A stretch of 64,000 bases of DNA from Corylus avellana (GCF_901000735.1 NC_081549.1:1364001-1428000); one strand, 5' to 3'; positions 24,543 to 35,837 are shown, numbered from the stretch's first letter. Numbers and translations: made by a program. The notes: generated by a model from the letters alone, not told the origin.

Positions 24543-27500
24543 ATGGAAGAGAAGGAGAACACGTTTTCTGGGTCGACCGGAAACTCGGACACGGACTCAC
24601 CCCCGGCCCCGTTGAGCCACGTGGCGCCACCCCAGGTGGTGGTGAACATGGCCGTGGACACAAGCCTTGGTGTAACAACAACGACAGCGACAACCACAAC
24701 AACAACGATGAATACGGCAACAAGTACGACACCAGGGAGTGGTGAGTTGTTTGGGAAGAAGAAGAGAGGGAGGCCAAGGAAGTACGACGCAGATGGAAAC
24801 CTGAGGCTGTCGTATACGGTGCCACCGCCTCCAGGATTTGCTTTATCGCCTTCTTCGCCTCATCCTTCTGAGTACTCTTCCAAAAGGGGACGCGGCAGGC
24901 CTGCTGGCACGGGAAACTGGCAGCTTCTTGCTTCTTTAGGTGAGTTTGAGGAAAGTACAGCTGGGTTTGTGGTGATAGGGTCAGTGATGTGTACTGTTTG
25001 GTTGCTGAGAAAATGTAGGAAAATAAAGAGAGATTTATTAAGATTTTGTGGTTGATATCATTTACTTCGCACCTTCCTTTTGTTGTTCAACAAAGATCGA
25101 CATACGCACCCAAAAAAGATTTATCCTTTTTCTCTTTAAATGTTGTTTTATTTTTTCTATTTTGGGTTTATGGAAATTTTGTACAATGAAACATAAAGAA
25201 ATTTCTCACAAACCGGTACGGGTTAACTAAGGTTCATTAAGGTAAATTGGTTTAATTAGTGGTCTGTTTGGGATCTTAATTTTAATTTGACATAAAACTA
25301 TGCTAGCAACTTACCTACTGAGCGAGGCTGGTTTTGGTTTGTTTGAGGGAAAATAAATGAGGCTTTATTTCTGGACATGAAAATTAGGGTTCTGGTTTGT
25401 ATGAAACATTTTGTTGTCTGACATATGTTTGTAACATTATGAACGAAGGAAACATGATAAATTGTTGAATCTTATGGCCTGACAATATTGTAAACATGAT
25501 TTCTGTGTCCTTTGTCTAATAGATTAGATGATGCTTGATTTTTCAATATAGGCATACATGATACACCGTTTCGTTGTTTTAGCTTAATTTATCTTACATG
25601 TGGGCTTCTGATCTGTGAAGGTGAATTGTTTGCGAACACAGCAGGAGGGGACTTCACACCGCATGTGGTTACTGTCAATACTGGGGAGGTAATGTATTAG
25701 ATAAAATGGTGATAATAAAATACTACTTGAGGATCTTTGTGCCAATCCTGATTGTCTTTTGTTTACCTAATAGAGTCTCTGCTTTGTGGCTTGCAGGATG
25801 TTGCAGGAAAAATTCTTTCCTTTGCTCATAAGGGTCCTCGAGGAATATGTGTTCTCTCTGCCAATGGAGCTGTTTCAAATGTTACAATTCGCCAACCAGG
25901 TTCTTCTGGTGGAATCTTGACATATGAGGCATGTTCCCTGATTTGTGCTTTTTTATGTCATTTTCTCTTGCACTTTTGTTGAATTCCGGCTCGTAAATTG
26001 GAACGTGTGATTATCTGTTATAATATAAACCAGATTTGGATATATGGTCTGAGTATTTGTTTGTGCACAGCCATATCAAGAGCGATGTTGGTTCTAGAGT
26101 TTCTTCTTTGTATGCATTCATGACCACCTATTCCATATTGTATGTTTGAGCAAGTGCAGGCTGAGTATTTCAGAATAGGGAATGGCATAATTTATCTATG
26201 AACGTATTTGCTCTCTTGAAGAGTGGTTGGGCCAGTGAGGTTTTTTGCTCTTTCCTGTGAGGAGGAATAGCTGGGTCAAAACTATGCACTTTTTCCCACT
26301 ACTCTATCATCTACTTTCTTAGTGCTTGAGAAAATTATTTCTTAAGAATGCATTATCAGAAATAACCCGTTAGTTCAGAGCTAGAGAAGCTATTTTTCCC
26401 CTAACTTGCAAGTAATTAAACACACTCAACGCATGTATTATCTCAGTCAAAACACTTCCAGATCTGTGTGTATTTAGTTTCCAAACCTTTTGAACTTAAT
26501 CGACTTAATGTACAATTTTGAGACCCATATTTATAAGTTATAATGTCTAAATCCCTTTCCAAACAGCCATATTATTAAGAAGAAAGCTGATCGTTTGTAG
26601 CGCTGTAATCAAACAGAATGTTGCCTATTTGGGTTTCACTTGACAAAAGTATTAGTCGAGCTTTAGAAGACTCTTTGAGCTCGGCTTTGGCTAAATTCAG
26701 CCTAGTTTGAACTTGGCTCGAGCTCGACTCCATTAAACCAAATGAGTCGAGCTCAAGCTCGAGCAAATTTGAGCTCCAGTTGAAAGAAAAAAAAGAAGTT
26801 AGAAGTAGGGCTAAAAGTTAACAACATAATTTCATCTTTCAATTAAGAAACAGATCTGAAACAACGATAACATCATTCATTATTTCTTGGGCCTATCAAA
26901 TAAAAAATTGTAGGGATTGTTATTATTATAAGTGGAAGAGAGCTACAAAAATTAAATTGATGTCTTGTGATTGATTATATCATATTCTTTTAGTGATATG
27001 CTTAGTTAATAAAGATATTTTTTAATGATTATGAGTATGACTATAATTACAAGTCTTAAATTCTATGTCTTATATATCTTTTTAAACAAGCATCATTCTC
27101 TCACTAGGAACTTTTTGAGGACTAAAACACACTGACATTTCTTATGTTCTCAAACTATTTAACAAAAAAACAAGTAATTATTGATTTAAATAAAAATCTT
27201 GAAAAAAATATAATGGATATTTTTTTTTAAGCGTAACACTTGAAAAATTATCTTAGATATCTCACCTCTTGTATTTAATAAGACTGGTTATTACTTATTA
27301 AAAATAAATAAAAATCTCCTCTTGTAATTTCTTTTTACAATATAATTATTTTAAAAGAAAAAATAAATAGCAATTGTTCTACTGATGTGACATTACGTGG
27401 TATTATTTTAGGAAATAAATCAGAACAATATTTTGTTAAAAAATATTTTTAGAAAACAATTTTTCTGTGTGTGTGTGTGTGTGTATATATATTAGTATAT

Positions 27501-29093
27501 TACAGCCCTAGTCATCTAATATGATTGCACTGATAATAATTTTTATACATAACTCATGTTTTAGCTTGTTGCTTCATCTTACAAGCTGAATATAGTCTAT
27601 TTTATGGTGGATAAACAGTAAACTTTGACTGGAAGAATTTTCAGGTTGATATCTTTTTTATTTTGTATATAAGTAAATCTGTCTTATTAAAAGCACATAG
27701 GGGTGCAACTCAAGTACACGGAGTATATATTTGAAAAACTGCCAAGATTGTGGTGGGTGTTGTTTTTTCTCATCTTTTTATCAGTTTGAAAGGAGCTTGC
27801 TTATATTGTTGTTGCAGTGCAAAATACCGGGGTTTGTTGCATGTTTTTCTTCTAGAGTTCGATTTTATGGAGCCTGCAGAAAAGCATGATGGCACCAATA
27901 TCTCTAGTAGAATATCATGTGGAAACCTTGATATAGGCCTATTTTGTTGTGTCTGAAAACAAAGTTTGTGGTTTCTGCTCCATGCAATTGTTTGTCTGTT
28001 GATGATTTTATACTGCTTATTGATGGACTTGATTTTCCAACATCCTTCAAATATTTAATCCAAAAAGCTTCTTGCAGGGCCGATTTGAGATATTGTCTTT
28101 ATCTGGGTCATTTTCAGTCACTGATAATGGTGGTGTCAGAAGTAGGACTGGGGGATTAAGTGTCTCATTGGCTGGGCCTGATGGTCGTGTAATAGGTGGT
28201 GGCATTGCTGGTTTACTAATGGCTGCTGGCCCTATCCAAGTAAGGCATTTCTTTAAATTTCATTTTAATTACTAAAATATTTCTTATTACGATTTCATCA
28301 TTTGATATATATATATATATATATAACTTAATATTGAATCAACACCTGTTTAGTAGCTTTGAGGTTATCATATTTTATGAAGTGTTGCCTCCAAATATGG
28401 TTGCAATTAGAGAGCAGGATTTTCAGAAACTATTTATGAGAATAGACTAATAAAAAACTATTTACAAGAACATTCTAAGTATCTAGATCCTTGTTCTGCC
28501 CAATATGAAGCATATATCACTGCACTCAATCTGCTATGTTATGTGGTCGAAACAGTCTCCTAGGGTGTATGAACAAATTAATGGCAAGAGCTGGCCTGGA
28601 AAAGAAGAAAAAGAGATGCAATGGCATCGACAATGATGTACTTCTCACTCTAAGTCCAAAAAGAAATATGCAGTTTACACAGCTTTGATACAATTTATCT
28701 TTTTTTATAAAGATAATAAACTATTGAAGCCACATATACCGACAACTATATTTGTTGTGCTTGATTTACCAGATTGTTGTTGGAAGCTTCATGCCAAATG
28801 GTTACAAGGCACATAAAAGGAAGCACCATCGAGAACATACCATGATACCCCCAATCTCAGGCGCTCTTGAAATGGTAACAGCTGCAAGACCTATCTCACA
28901 ATCAAAACCTGATGGTCAGATCATTTCCACTCCTACACCATTACAAGGTGAAAACCATGCAGAACCAGATAATGGCACACACGATAAACTGAACACAATT
29001 GCCGCCCCGAACGGTGCTGGTTGGAATGGCTCAGAGCCAAACTCAGAGCAGAGACCATCTCCTGACATCAATGTCTCCGCATGTGTTGAATAG
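24543..29093 (+). CDS. AHL: AT-hook motif nuclear-localized (AHL) protein, 5 exons
   Basis: Exons: 24543-24939, 25621-25688, 25797-25928, 28078-28239, 28773-29093; 359 aa when joined. AHL proteins bind AT-rich nuclear DNA through AT-hooks and multimerise through the PPC/DUF296 domain, acting as chromatin-associated transcriptional regulators. Two AT-hooks are visible: KKKRGRPRK (72-80) and KRGRGRP (114-120), so this is a two-hook protein with an intron-containing PPC gene. The PPC domain runs from about residue 147 (HVVTVNTGEDVAGKILSF) through GRFEILSLSGSF (200-211) to about 258. A low-complexity Thr run occupies 44-55. All junctions keep phase (1,0,0,0). Three of four introns are GT-AG; intron 3 (25929-28077, 2149 bp) needs a GC donor (GAG|GCATGT). 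The C-terminus (KAHKRKHHREH) is basic, then Ser/Pro/Asn-rich. High confidence for family; target genes unknown. Confidence 0.92.
26590..26800. mobile_element. Repeat-like block rich in GAGCTCGAGC inverted words, inside AHL intron 3
   Basis: Within the 2.1-kb third intron there is a stretch dense in complementary words such as CTTGGCTCGAGCTCGACTC and GAGTCGAGCTCAAGCTCGAG. This closely resembles the interior of the hAT-like element at 36153-37124. It is probably a fragment or relative of that family. Ends are not defined. Confidence 0.4.
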
Positions 29094-29265
29094 AATCTTA
29101 GGTAGGCTTACTACTGATGTTATTTGTTATCTTCCAAATCTAATTTTTGCGAATTAGTGGATTGTTTTCATTTCAGATGTATCTAAGAGACTTGGAGGCT
29201 GAAGTGATAAGACTTGAGTAATTACTGTTGTAACAAATTAATTTAACATTTTCAACAATTTCATT

Positions 29266-29470
29266 CTAAAGATTAAGAATCAGTAACCGATGCAGCTGCA
29301 GAAATTTATCTTGAAATGCTATTGAAGCATTTGATCAGGAAAATACAAATCATTTACTTGTACCTTTAAATATGTTATCATTTGCTCATGACACTATTCT
29401 GTTCGTGATGTGTTTGTATGCAATTGAAATGGTCTGCGAAATGAAACAGTACTCAGCATAGAAATGTGCC
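29266..29470. repeat. AHL 3' flank segment duplicated at 31655-32060
   Basis: AAGATTAAGAATCAGT through TTTGTATGCAA downstream of the AHL stop is clearly similar to 31655-32030, where the copy is interrupted by a 184-bp MITE. The AHL-side copy has the uninterrupted site TTCTGTTCG at 29397-29405. Confidence 0.7.
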
Positions 29471-29544
29471 AAACATGGGTATGTTTGTTTAAATTTTTAT
29501 TTTCTGTTCTAATAATAAAAGCATCAACAACCCAAAATATAAAT

Positions 29545-30365
29545 ACTAATAAAAACAATCAGTTTTTATTTTTATATCAACATCTGTTCACAATCATCTC
29601 CTGCGATAGTTTCATGATCGTTATCGTCGTACCATACGCAACAAGCGTTTCAGTAGTTCAATTCTTCAGAAAATGGCTGATAATTCTGGAATAGTTGTAA
29701 GGTACTTATTGCATACTGCCCAAACGGGCGTTATTTCACAGGTAACCTGTAGGACTAGTGGTGGAGATTAGAAGGAAATTTTATTTTAAAAATTCAACTA
29801 AACCTAAGATCTGAGACGGAGCTAGAAATTATTATGGCTAGAAATTATTATAGTCCAGTACTACAGCAGCCACTATCTGTCAAAAATAATACCCTCATCA
29901 ACTACCTGTAAAAACACACGCATAAATTCTTCAGTCATGATTAAACAGTCCAAGGCCCTTTTCAGATTCCATCTACTTACCAATACATAAATTAATTATT
30001 GACTTAAAAAAAAGTCCATAAACTTGCGTTGGAGAAAGAAGGCGGATACTGTGGCAAATTTCTACTCACTCCCCTAGGCCTGCAGAAGATCCTATTCTCA
30101 GTCACTATATGTACATCGCTGCTATTATCTCCTCTGTCATGCCATACACGACAGAAATCTCGTGCGTCTTGTTCATCGTCGCCATAGTCATCATACCAGT
30201 CGTCATAATCATATCCTGCGTCTTGTTCATGGTCGCTATAGTCATAATGCAAGCCACAATCATCTCGATCTCCTGCCTCTTCTTCAGTGTCGCTAGAGTC
30301 ATACCATTCATCTCCGTCATCTTCGTCAGACCACGCATTAATTTCCTGCCACCTTTGCTAATAAG
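29545..30365 (-). pseudogene. Pseudogene 1 of the FCP1/HAD-like array (rearranged, start lost)
   Basis: Pieces recognisable by comparison with the intact copies, read on the minus strand: the N-terminal acidic exon-1 region at about 30100-30357 (with EWYDSSDTEEEAGDRDDCG and several DDWYDDYGDDEQDA-like repeats), whose ATG is replaced by GTG with a shifted frame. It is followed directly by the tail of exon 2 and its donor (30066-30100), exon 3 remnants at about 29935-29990, and an exon-6 remnant at about 29650-29760. A further acidic exon-1 scrap (WYDDNDHETIAGDDC) lies at about 29585-29625. The FCP1 core (KKLLVL...) and exons 4-5 are missing. It cannot encode the family protein. Confidence 0.75.
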
Positions 30366-30422
30366 GGAATAGAAAAGGTTTCAATTAATGGAATAACAAG
30401 TAGCCGTTTTGTAGATGGCTTA

Positions 30423-31269
30423 TGTTAGTTCTTGTGTTGGCTTAATTCAGTTCCAAAATGTAGATGTTACTGTTCACAGCTCAAACACTGATATAGAATG
30501 CTCAGAATCCAATCTCCACCGTTCATAATGTAGATTCATATGTTATGAACGTCCATGCAAAATTTCAGCTCAATCGGACCACAAACGCCCATCGATTGGA
30601 GTTGTTGATCAAGACTGGACAGGCCGGGTCCGGACCGCAATTCCCCGGGTCCGGACCTCATTTCCAGAAACTAAAATCTTGCTCCGCGAAGCCGTGTCCG
30701 GACCGCCCATTAACATGTCCGGACACCCCGTAAGTTTTAGGCCCAAAAACATGATTTTAAGGGGGTTAGGTCTAGGGTTTTGTCGGGGGTATATATACAT
30801 CATTATAGAAGAGAGAAGCACGAATTTTCACCCCCAGAGAGTTCGTGTGAGGCTGTGCTTGAGTGATTATTTTGTTGTGAGCCAAATTGATTCCTCTTAG
30901 AGGATTTTTGTTAGTATTGATTGTGTGCTTAATTGAAGTCTATCGGAAGGGTCCGATAAAGGAGAATCACGTTGAAGAAGATTGTGAGCGAGGAGACAAG
31001 TTGGAGGCTTGTCGATCTTACAGAGTCAAGGTCTTGCAAAGGGTTGTAAGTGTTCCTAGTGTCTGTAATCTCTGGATAATCTTTTGATAGTGATTTCCTG
31101 GGTTTGGCTGCCCCGGAGAGGTTTTACTTTTAGAACGTTTTCTAAAAGGTTTCCTCTTCGTCACCAAAATCTTTGTGTGTGATTGTTCATATTTTGGTAA
31201 ATGTTTGTTTTGATATATATATGTTAATTCCGCATAAAATTGTGATATTTATCTGTTTAGAATTTTTCA
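30423..31269 (+). mobile_element. Solo LTR (Copia-like), 847 bp, perfect 5-bp TSD
   Basis: Begins TGTTAGTTCTTGTGTTGG and ends TTTTTCA (TG...CA). It is flanked by the perfect 5-bp target duplication GCTTA (30418-30422 and 31270-31274). A TATATATA box (about 30790) sits in the middle, with the late motif GGGTTTGGCTGCCCCGGAG typical of plant Copia LTRs. No internal gag/pol follows, so it is a solo LTR. It split the upstream region of pseudogene 1: the TATA-containing promoter block now begins at 31270, on the far side of the LTR. Confidence 0.85.
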
Positions 31270-31510
31270 GCTTATATAGCTGAAAGTTGCCAACTTTTGG
31301 GTTTCTGTCATTAACTACAACGGATAGAGAATGTGGAAGTAGTTCCAACTTCCAAGAGCTATTTGGGTTTCTGTCATTATTTACACTTGGTTTGGTGATT
31401 CTACCTCTTGGAAGTAGTTCCATGGCGTATTGGTTATTGTGGTAATTAAGTGGTTTCTGGGGGGAGCATTGAGATGATCAAAATTTGGTTCAAACAAAGA
31501 TAAACATGTT
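31270..31510 (-). promoter_or_regulatory. Displaced upstream block of the HAD-like array (pseudogene 1 promoter)
   Basis: The block starting CTTATATAG...GTTGCCAACTTTTGGG and including the AAGTAGTTCCA and GTGGTTTCTGGGGGGAGCATTGAG words occurs upstream of pseudogene 3 (37870-38050), copy C (43155-43440) and copy D (45920-46210). On the minus strand it carries a CTATATAAAT TATA box near the start codon in the undisturbed copies. Here it is separated from its gene by the solo LTR. The promoter role is inferred from position and conservation. Confidence 0.6.
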
Positions 31511-31813
31511 TAAACGATACATATCCTCAACACAATTAATGAAAGTTGCATACTCACCAGCCACCAGGAATTACTTGGCTTCAAAAATAATAATTGAGCA
31601 AAATATAAAATGTAATTCGAAAATGTTTTTGAAATTCGCAAAATGCATATCGAAGAAAGATTAAGAATCAGTGACCATTGAAGCCGCAGAAATTTACCTT
31701 GAAATGCTATATATGGAAGCATTTGATTAGGAAAATATTAGAATTTTGTAAGATCATTTACTTGTTCTTTTGGATATATATGTTATAATTTGCTCAAGTA
31801 ACTATTCTGTTTG

Positions 31814-31997
31814 GAGAAGTGCTGGAGAGCTAAAGAGTAGGAGCCAAAATTTTTTCCAAATTGATGTGGCAAAAATTTTAAACACCTTAGATCGGTTGTT
31901 TAGAATTTATTTTTTATTTTGTATTTCATTTTAAAATTCTTGTCACGTCAGTTTGAAAATTTTTTTGACTCTACTCTTTAGCTTTCTAATACTTCTC
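31814..31997. mobile_element. 184-bp MITE with 9-bp TSD and a paralogous empty site
   Basis: Inverted termini: left GAGAAGTGCTGGAGAGCTAA, right end the reverse complement of GAGAAGTATTAGAAAGCTAA. Flanking 9-mers are TTCTGTTTG (31805-31813) and TTCTGTTCG (31998-32006), 8 of 9 identical. The duplicated AHL 3' flank carries the pre-insertion site TTCTGTTCG at 29397-29405. This fixes the boundaries well. The 9-bp duplication points to a Mutator-like class. Confidence 0.82.
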
Positions 31998-32350
31998 TTC
32001 TGTTCGTGATAAGTTTGCATGCAAGTAAAATTGTGGCAAAGTGAATTTGGGCTTGATATTGCTGAAGATTGAAACAAATTTTTGTTATGTTCTCAATAGA
32101 AACATTATCAAACAACCTAAAATAAAAAATACTTTTATAAACACACAATTTTCACATTTATATCATAGTAGAACATTTTTTTTTCCAAAAACACATTAAC
32201 CCGTCACTAAAACGAGCCATGATATGGTAAATATAGAGTAGCAGAGACTGCTCTCCTACTTTCAACATACAAACAGAATTTACTATGAAGTCCAGATAGC
32301 ACACGGTGAAAAGTCTCTGAAATTGATTTGATCACGATCTTTCCTGTAGC

Positions 32351-33232
32351 TCATTCCTTGTGAAAATGGCGAATAACCCCCGAATAGAACTCCCAATCAG
32401 AATGTAATGGGGTTATTGCAGGCTGCCCAAATGGATGTTCTTTCACATAAGAAGGAACATCATCTGCATCCGCCAGGCCTTCCAAGTACAGCCGCAGGGC
32501 ACCTCCAGGACCTAATGGACAACATTATAACGAAATTTTAATTCAAAAATTCAATTGAAATTCCTAAGATATCAATAAAGCATGGTCTTTTTTTTGGGTG
32601 TCAACATGGATATAAAACTATATAGGTGAATCTCAATTCAACCCATCTAATTAAATATGTTAAATTCCTCAATCATAACTGGCTAACTTTGTGTTGGGTT
32701 TATGTTAGCCTGACATTGTCAGGTTTTGTTTTTTTCGAAACATGAAATTCATTTAATTAAACGGATTAAACCTTCTAACCCTAACTTGCTAATTTTATAT
32801 TGGGTTCATATCGAATTCGTGAATTGTGTCAAAAACTGTCAAGCGGTTTGATGTATTTCACCTAAAGCTGTATCACCAACTTGGTCAGTCTTGTACTCGT
32901 TGGGAAATATTGCTGTATGAGGCTGCAGGGAAAAAAAAAAAATTTAAAATTAAATAAGAAACTAAGTTATAGTAAACTCTAAAACCATTAGAAGACGGTG
33001 ATTATATTTACAGGGTTTAGCAAGGCCTTATATGGATTGTCATCTATCAGCAGCGTGTTTGATGCAGAATATTGAATACTGAACTTCTGTAGCTTGTTAA
33101 ACTCTTTGAAAAAGATGGGCTTCTTCTTGTTCTCCAAGGACTTAAACCCAGAATCTGTGCATTCAACTTGGTCCTAGAAAATCCAATTTAACAAAATATA
33201 AAAATTTTACAAACAAAGAGAGAGAGATAGAT

Positions 33233-33263
<31 letters not shown>

Positions 33264-34077
33264 GGAAGATACTTAGCTATTTATTTATTTATTTGATACT
33301 TAGCTATTTAATTCATTAAAACACATGCTCAAATTCTTTATACATACCCATGCAAATAAAAGCTTGCTTTTCAATCCTTTCATTATACAGTCCAAGGCGC
33401 TGTCCAGATACCATCTACGTACCATACAGATGAGTTAGAAACACTAAGTACATTATCAAAAATGCAAAATATAAGAAACTTGGACAGAGAGGAAAAAAAA
33501 ATTGGACAAAGTTTTCTCGTAAAATTCTTCCAAATCAGTCTGTTATACTGAAATACATGTACTTCTCACATACTCTATTAAAAATGCACGTAAGGAAAAA
33601 AAAAAGCATGTGATATTTTAGACACATGTTAGTTTAATAGATTGAAGTAGAGTTTAATTGTGGGTTGATTATACTCACTCCTTTGCAGAAGACCATATTC
33701 CCACTTCAAATTTTTCAAGGCAAAATTTCATGAATTCTTCACAGTAAGGCCTCTTGTAAACTGGGAGAGAAAGTGATCATTAGCTGCAACAGTTCAACAT
33801 AACGGCTTAAAAGTAAAGACAAGGATTAGTTAATCTGACCTAAAATGCTTCCATAGAATGCATCAGGGTAGCGAGATCTTGGAATGTCGGACACGTCACG
33901 TTTGCAAACCCTGTGACAAAGCAGGCCTCCTAGGCCCAGAACAAGAAGCTTCTTTCTAGGACCAACGTTGTTCAACTTCTGTAGTGCGAGGAACCAATTG
34001 TTTCCTGTGTCTTCTTCAGCATCACTCTGCTCATTACATACTCCTTTGTTTTTCAAGTTGGTAATCCTTCCCGCCAT
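32351..34077 (-). CDS. FCP1/NIF-like HAD-fold protein, array copy A (intact, 6 exons)
   Basis: Exons (minus): 34077-33840, 33760-33679, 33414-33348, 33173-33012, 32922-32862, 32511-32351; 256 aa; all introns GT-AG with phases 1,2,0,0,1. The protein resembles plant FCP1-homology (NLI-interacting-factor, PF03031-type) phosphatase-like proteins: RKKLLVLGLGGLLCHRV (41-57), VYKRPYCEEFMKFCLEKFEVGIWSSAKEW, DSGFKSLENKKKPIFFKEF, TLLIDDNPYKALLNP, PHTAIFPNEY, and a C-terminal tail ending HFHKE. The HAD nucleophile motif is normally DxDx; here both Asp positions are Gly (Gly48, Gly50), while the WSSA (motif II) and IDD (motif IV) regions remain. It may therefore be a pseudo-phosphatase. The start is the Met shared with copy B (MAxxITNxKNK). 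Unlike copies C and D it lacks the common upstream block. Confidence 0.85.
33225..33262. repeat. (GA)n microsatellite in intron 3 of copy A
   Basis: GAGAGAGATAGATAG then an uninterrupted GA run within the intron between exons 3 and 4. Copies C and D carry shorter GA tracts in the same intron, showing it predates the duplications. Confidence 0.85.
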
Positions 34078-35015
34078 CTAATAGTTTATGTTGTCAAGCA
34101 GAGCTTGCTCTGTTGAATCAGCCGTGAAACAGAGTAATGAAGAACAGAGGAGAGAAAAGAAGAGAAGAAGTAGAATGGAGGACAGAAGAAGATTGGAGAA
34201 GATTGAACAAGTTGAGAGAGAGAACTGTAAAGATGTATTCTCTGTATATTCAATCTTAATGATTACAATGAATGAATTCAACTTATATACTCGGTTACAT
34301 TGATAACAAGAATGTATGACTAACTAAACTAACTAAACTAACTTCAAGTCAGACTAATTAAGATATTTTTTGATACCCAGATATCAGTTTGCTATAATTG
34401 AAAACCGCATAGAATTGGAAAGCATTAGAATTTACAAAGTATGTTACTTCTAGTTGAGTATTGGAATCTTCCTTACAAGTTTATAGTATAAAGATCACAA
34501 TAATTATTCATATGAATTGTCAGTAATTTGGACAAATAATGTGAAAAATCTCATATAAAACATGTTCAAATAAATTTTACACTGTTTAACTGTCCAAATT
34601 TGTAAGCTCATTAAGCTAGCTGCACAATAATCTCAAAGATAATGACAATTTTAGACATATTGGGGAGACAAATACCCCATGGGACTCTCCTTGTGATTGA
34701 TTGATTGATTGGTTTATACATGTAACTGTAAAACACAAAAGCTTAAATAGGCTCTGTATTAAAATATAGTGCGATCTATCAAGATCTGTAATTAAGATAT
34801 CAGTAAAACACAGGAAAAGGGGAGAATTTTGACAGGCCACATACCATGAATCGCTTGTCAAGGTTGGAAATCACAGCAGCTAAAAGGAAAGTGAACTTCC
34901 ATCACAATATATACTCCCCAAAAGTTGGCCATGGGTTAAAGAGAACTCAAAATTAGTGGTAAAGGAATGTCACTTGATTGGCAGTTCAGTTTTTATAGTT
35001 AGTTTATCGTTGACT
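34078..35015. other. Intergenic upstream of copy A
   Basis: Purine-rich DNA (34130-34225), then text such as ACTAACTAAACTAACTAAACTA, then AT-rich DNA. A donor-like ATTCATG|GTATGTGG on the minus strand near 34850 could belong to a non-coding first exon of copy A, but I cannot link it firmly. No separate gene seen. Confidence 0.4.
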
Positions 35016-35830
35016 TGTTAGTTCTTGTGTTGGCTTAATTCAGTTCTAAAATGCAGATGTTACTGTTCATGGCTCAAACACTGATATAGAATGCTCAGAA
35101 TCCAATCTCCACCGTTCATAATTTAGATTTATGTGTTATGAACGTCCCTGCAAAATTTCAGCTCAATCGGACCACAAACGCCCATCGATCGGGGCTGTTG
35201 ATGAAGACTGGACAGGCTGGGTCCGGACCGCAATTCCCCGGGTCCGGACCTCATTTCCAGAAACTAGAATCTTGCTCCGCAAAGCCGTGTCCGGACCGCC
35301 CATTAACAGGTCCGGACCCCCCGTAAGTTTTAGGCCCAAAAACGTGTTTTTAAGTGGGTTAGGTCTAGGGTTTTGTCGGGGATATATATACATCATTATA
35401 GAAGAGAGAGACACGAATTTTCACCCCCAGAGAGTTCGTGTGAGGCTGTGCTTGAGTGATTATTTTGTTGTGAGCCAAATTGATTCCTCTTAGAGGATTT
35501 TTGTTAGTTTTGATTGTGTGCTTAATTGAAGTCTATCGGAAGGGTCCGATAAAGGAGAATCACGTTGAAGAAGATTGTGAGCAAGGAGACGGGTTGTAGG
35601 CTTGTCGATCTTACAGAGCCAAGGTTTTGCAAAGGGTTGTAAGTGTTCCTAGTGTCTGTAATCTCTAGATAATCTTTTGATAGTGATTTCCTGGGTTTGG
35701 CTGCCCCGGAGAGGTTTTACTTTTAGAACTTTTTCTAAAAGGTTTCCTCTTCGTCACCAAAATCTTTGTGTGTGATTGTTCATATTTTGGTGAATGTTTG
35801 TTTTGATATTTATCTGATTAGAATTTTTCA
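35016..35830 (+). mobile_element. Second LTR of the same Copia-like family, 815 bp
   Basis: Very similar to the LTR at 30423-31269, starting TGTTAGTTCTTGTGTTGG and ending TTTTTCA, with a short deletion near its 3' end (about 35815). The flanking 5-mers differ (TGACT before, GACCA after), so its target duplication is degraded or the copy is a recombination product. It has the same orientation as the first LTR; gene A lies between the two, with no gag/pol sequence. Confidence 0.8.
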
Positions 35831-35837
35831 GACCACA

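Noticed and set aside
30105..30372. ORFs of 77-87 codons in alternative frames (Met/Thr-rich on minus, Val/Ile-rich on plus)
   Set aside because: Frame shadows of the acidic repeat in HAD-like pseudogene 1; the repetitive GAT/GAC codons keep other frames open.
30545..30900. ORFs inside the LTR at 30423-31269 and the matching ones at 35131-35493
   Set aside because: They lie wholly within LTR sequence and include GGTCCGGACC repeats; no gag or pol motif. Considered LTR chance ORFs.
30423..35830. Reading the two LTRs as one complete retrotransposon that captured gene A
   Set aside because: The first LTR has its own perfect GCTTA duplications on both sides, and no gag/pol or primer-binding site is seen between the LTRs.
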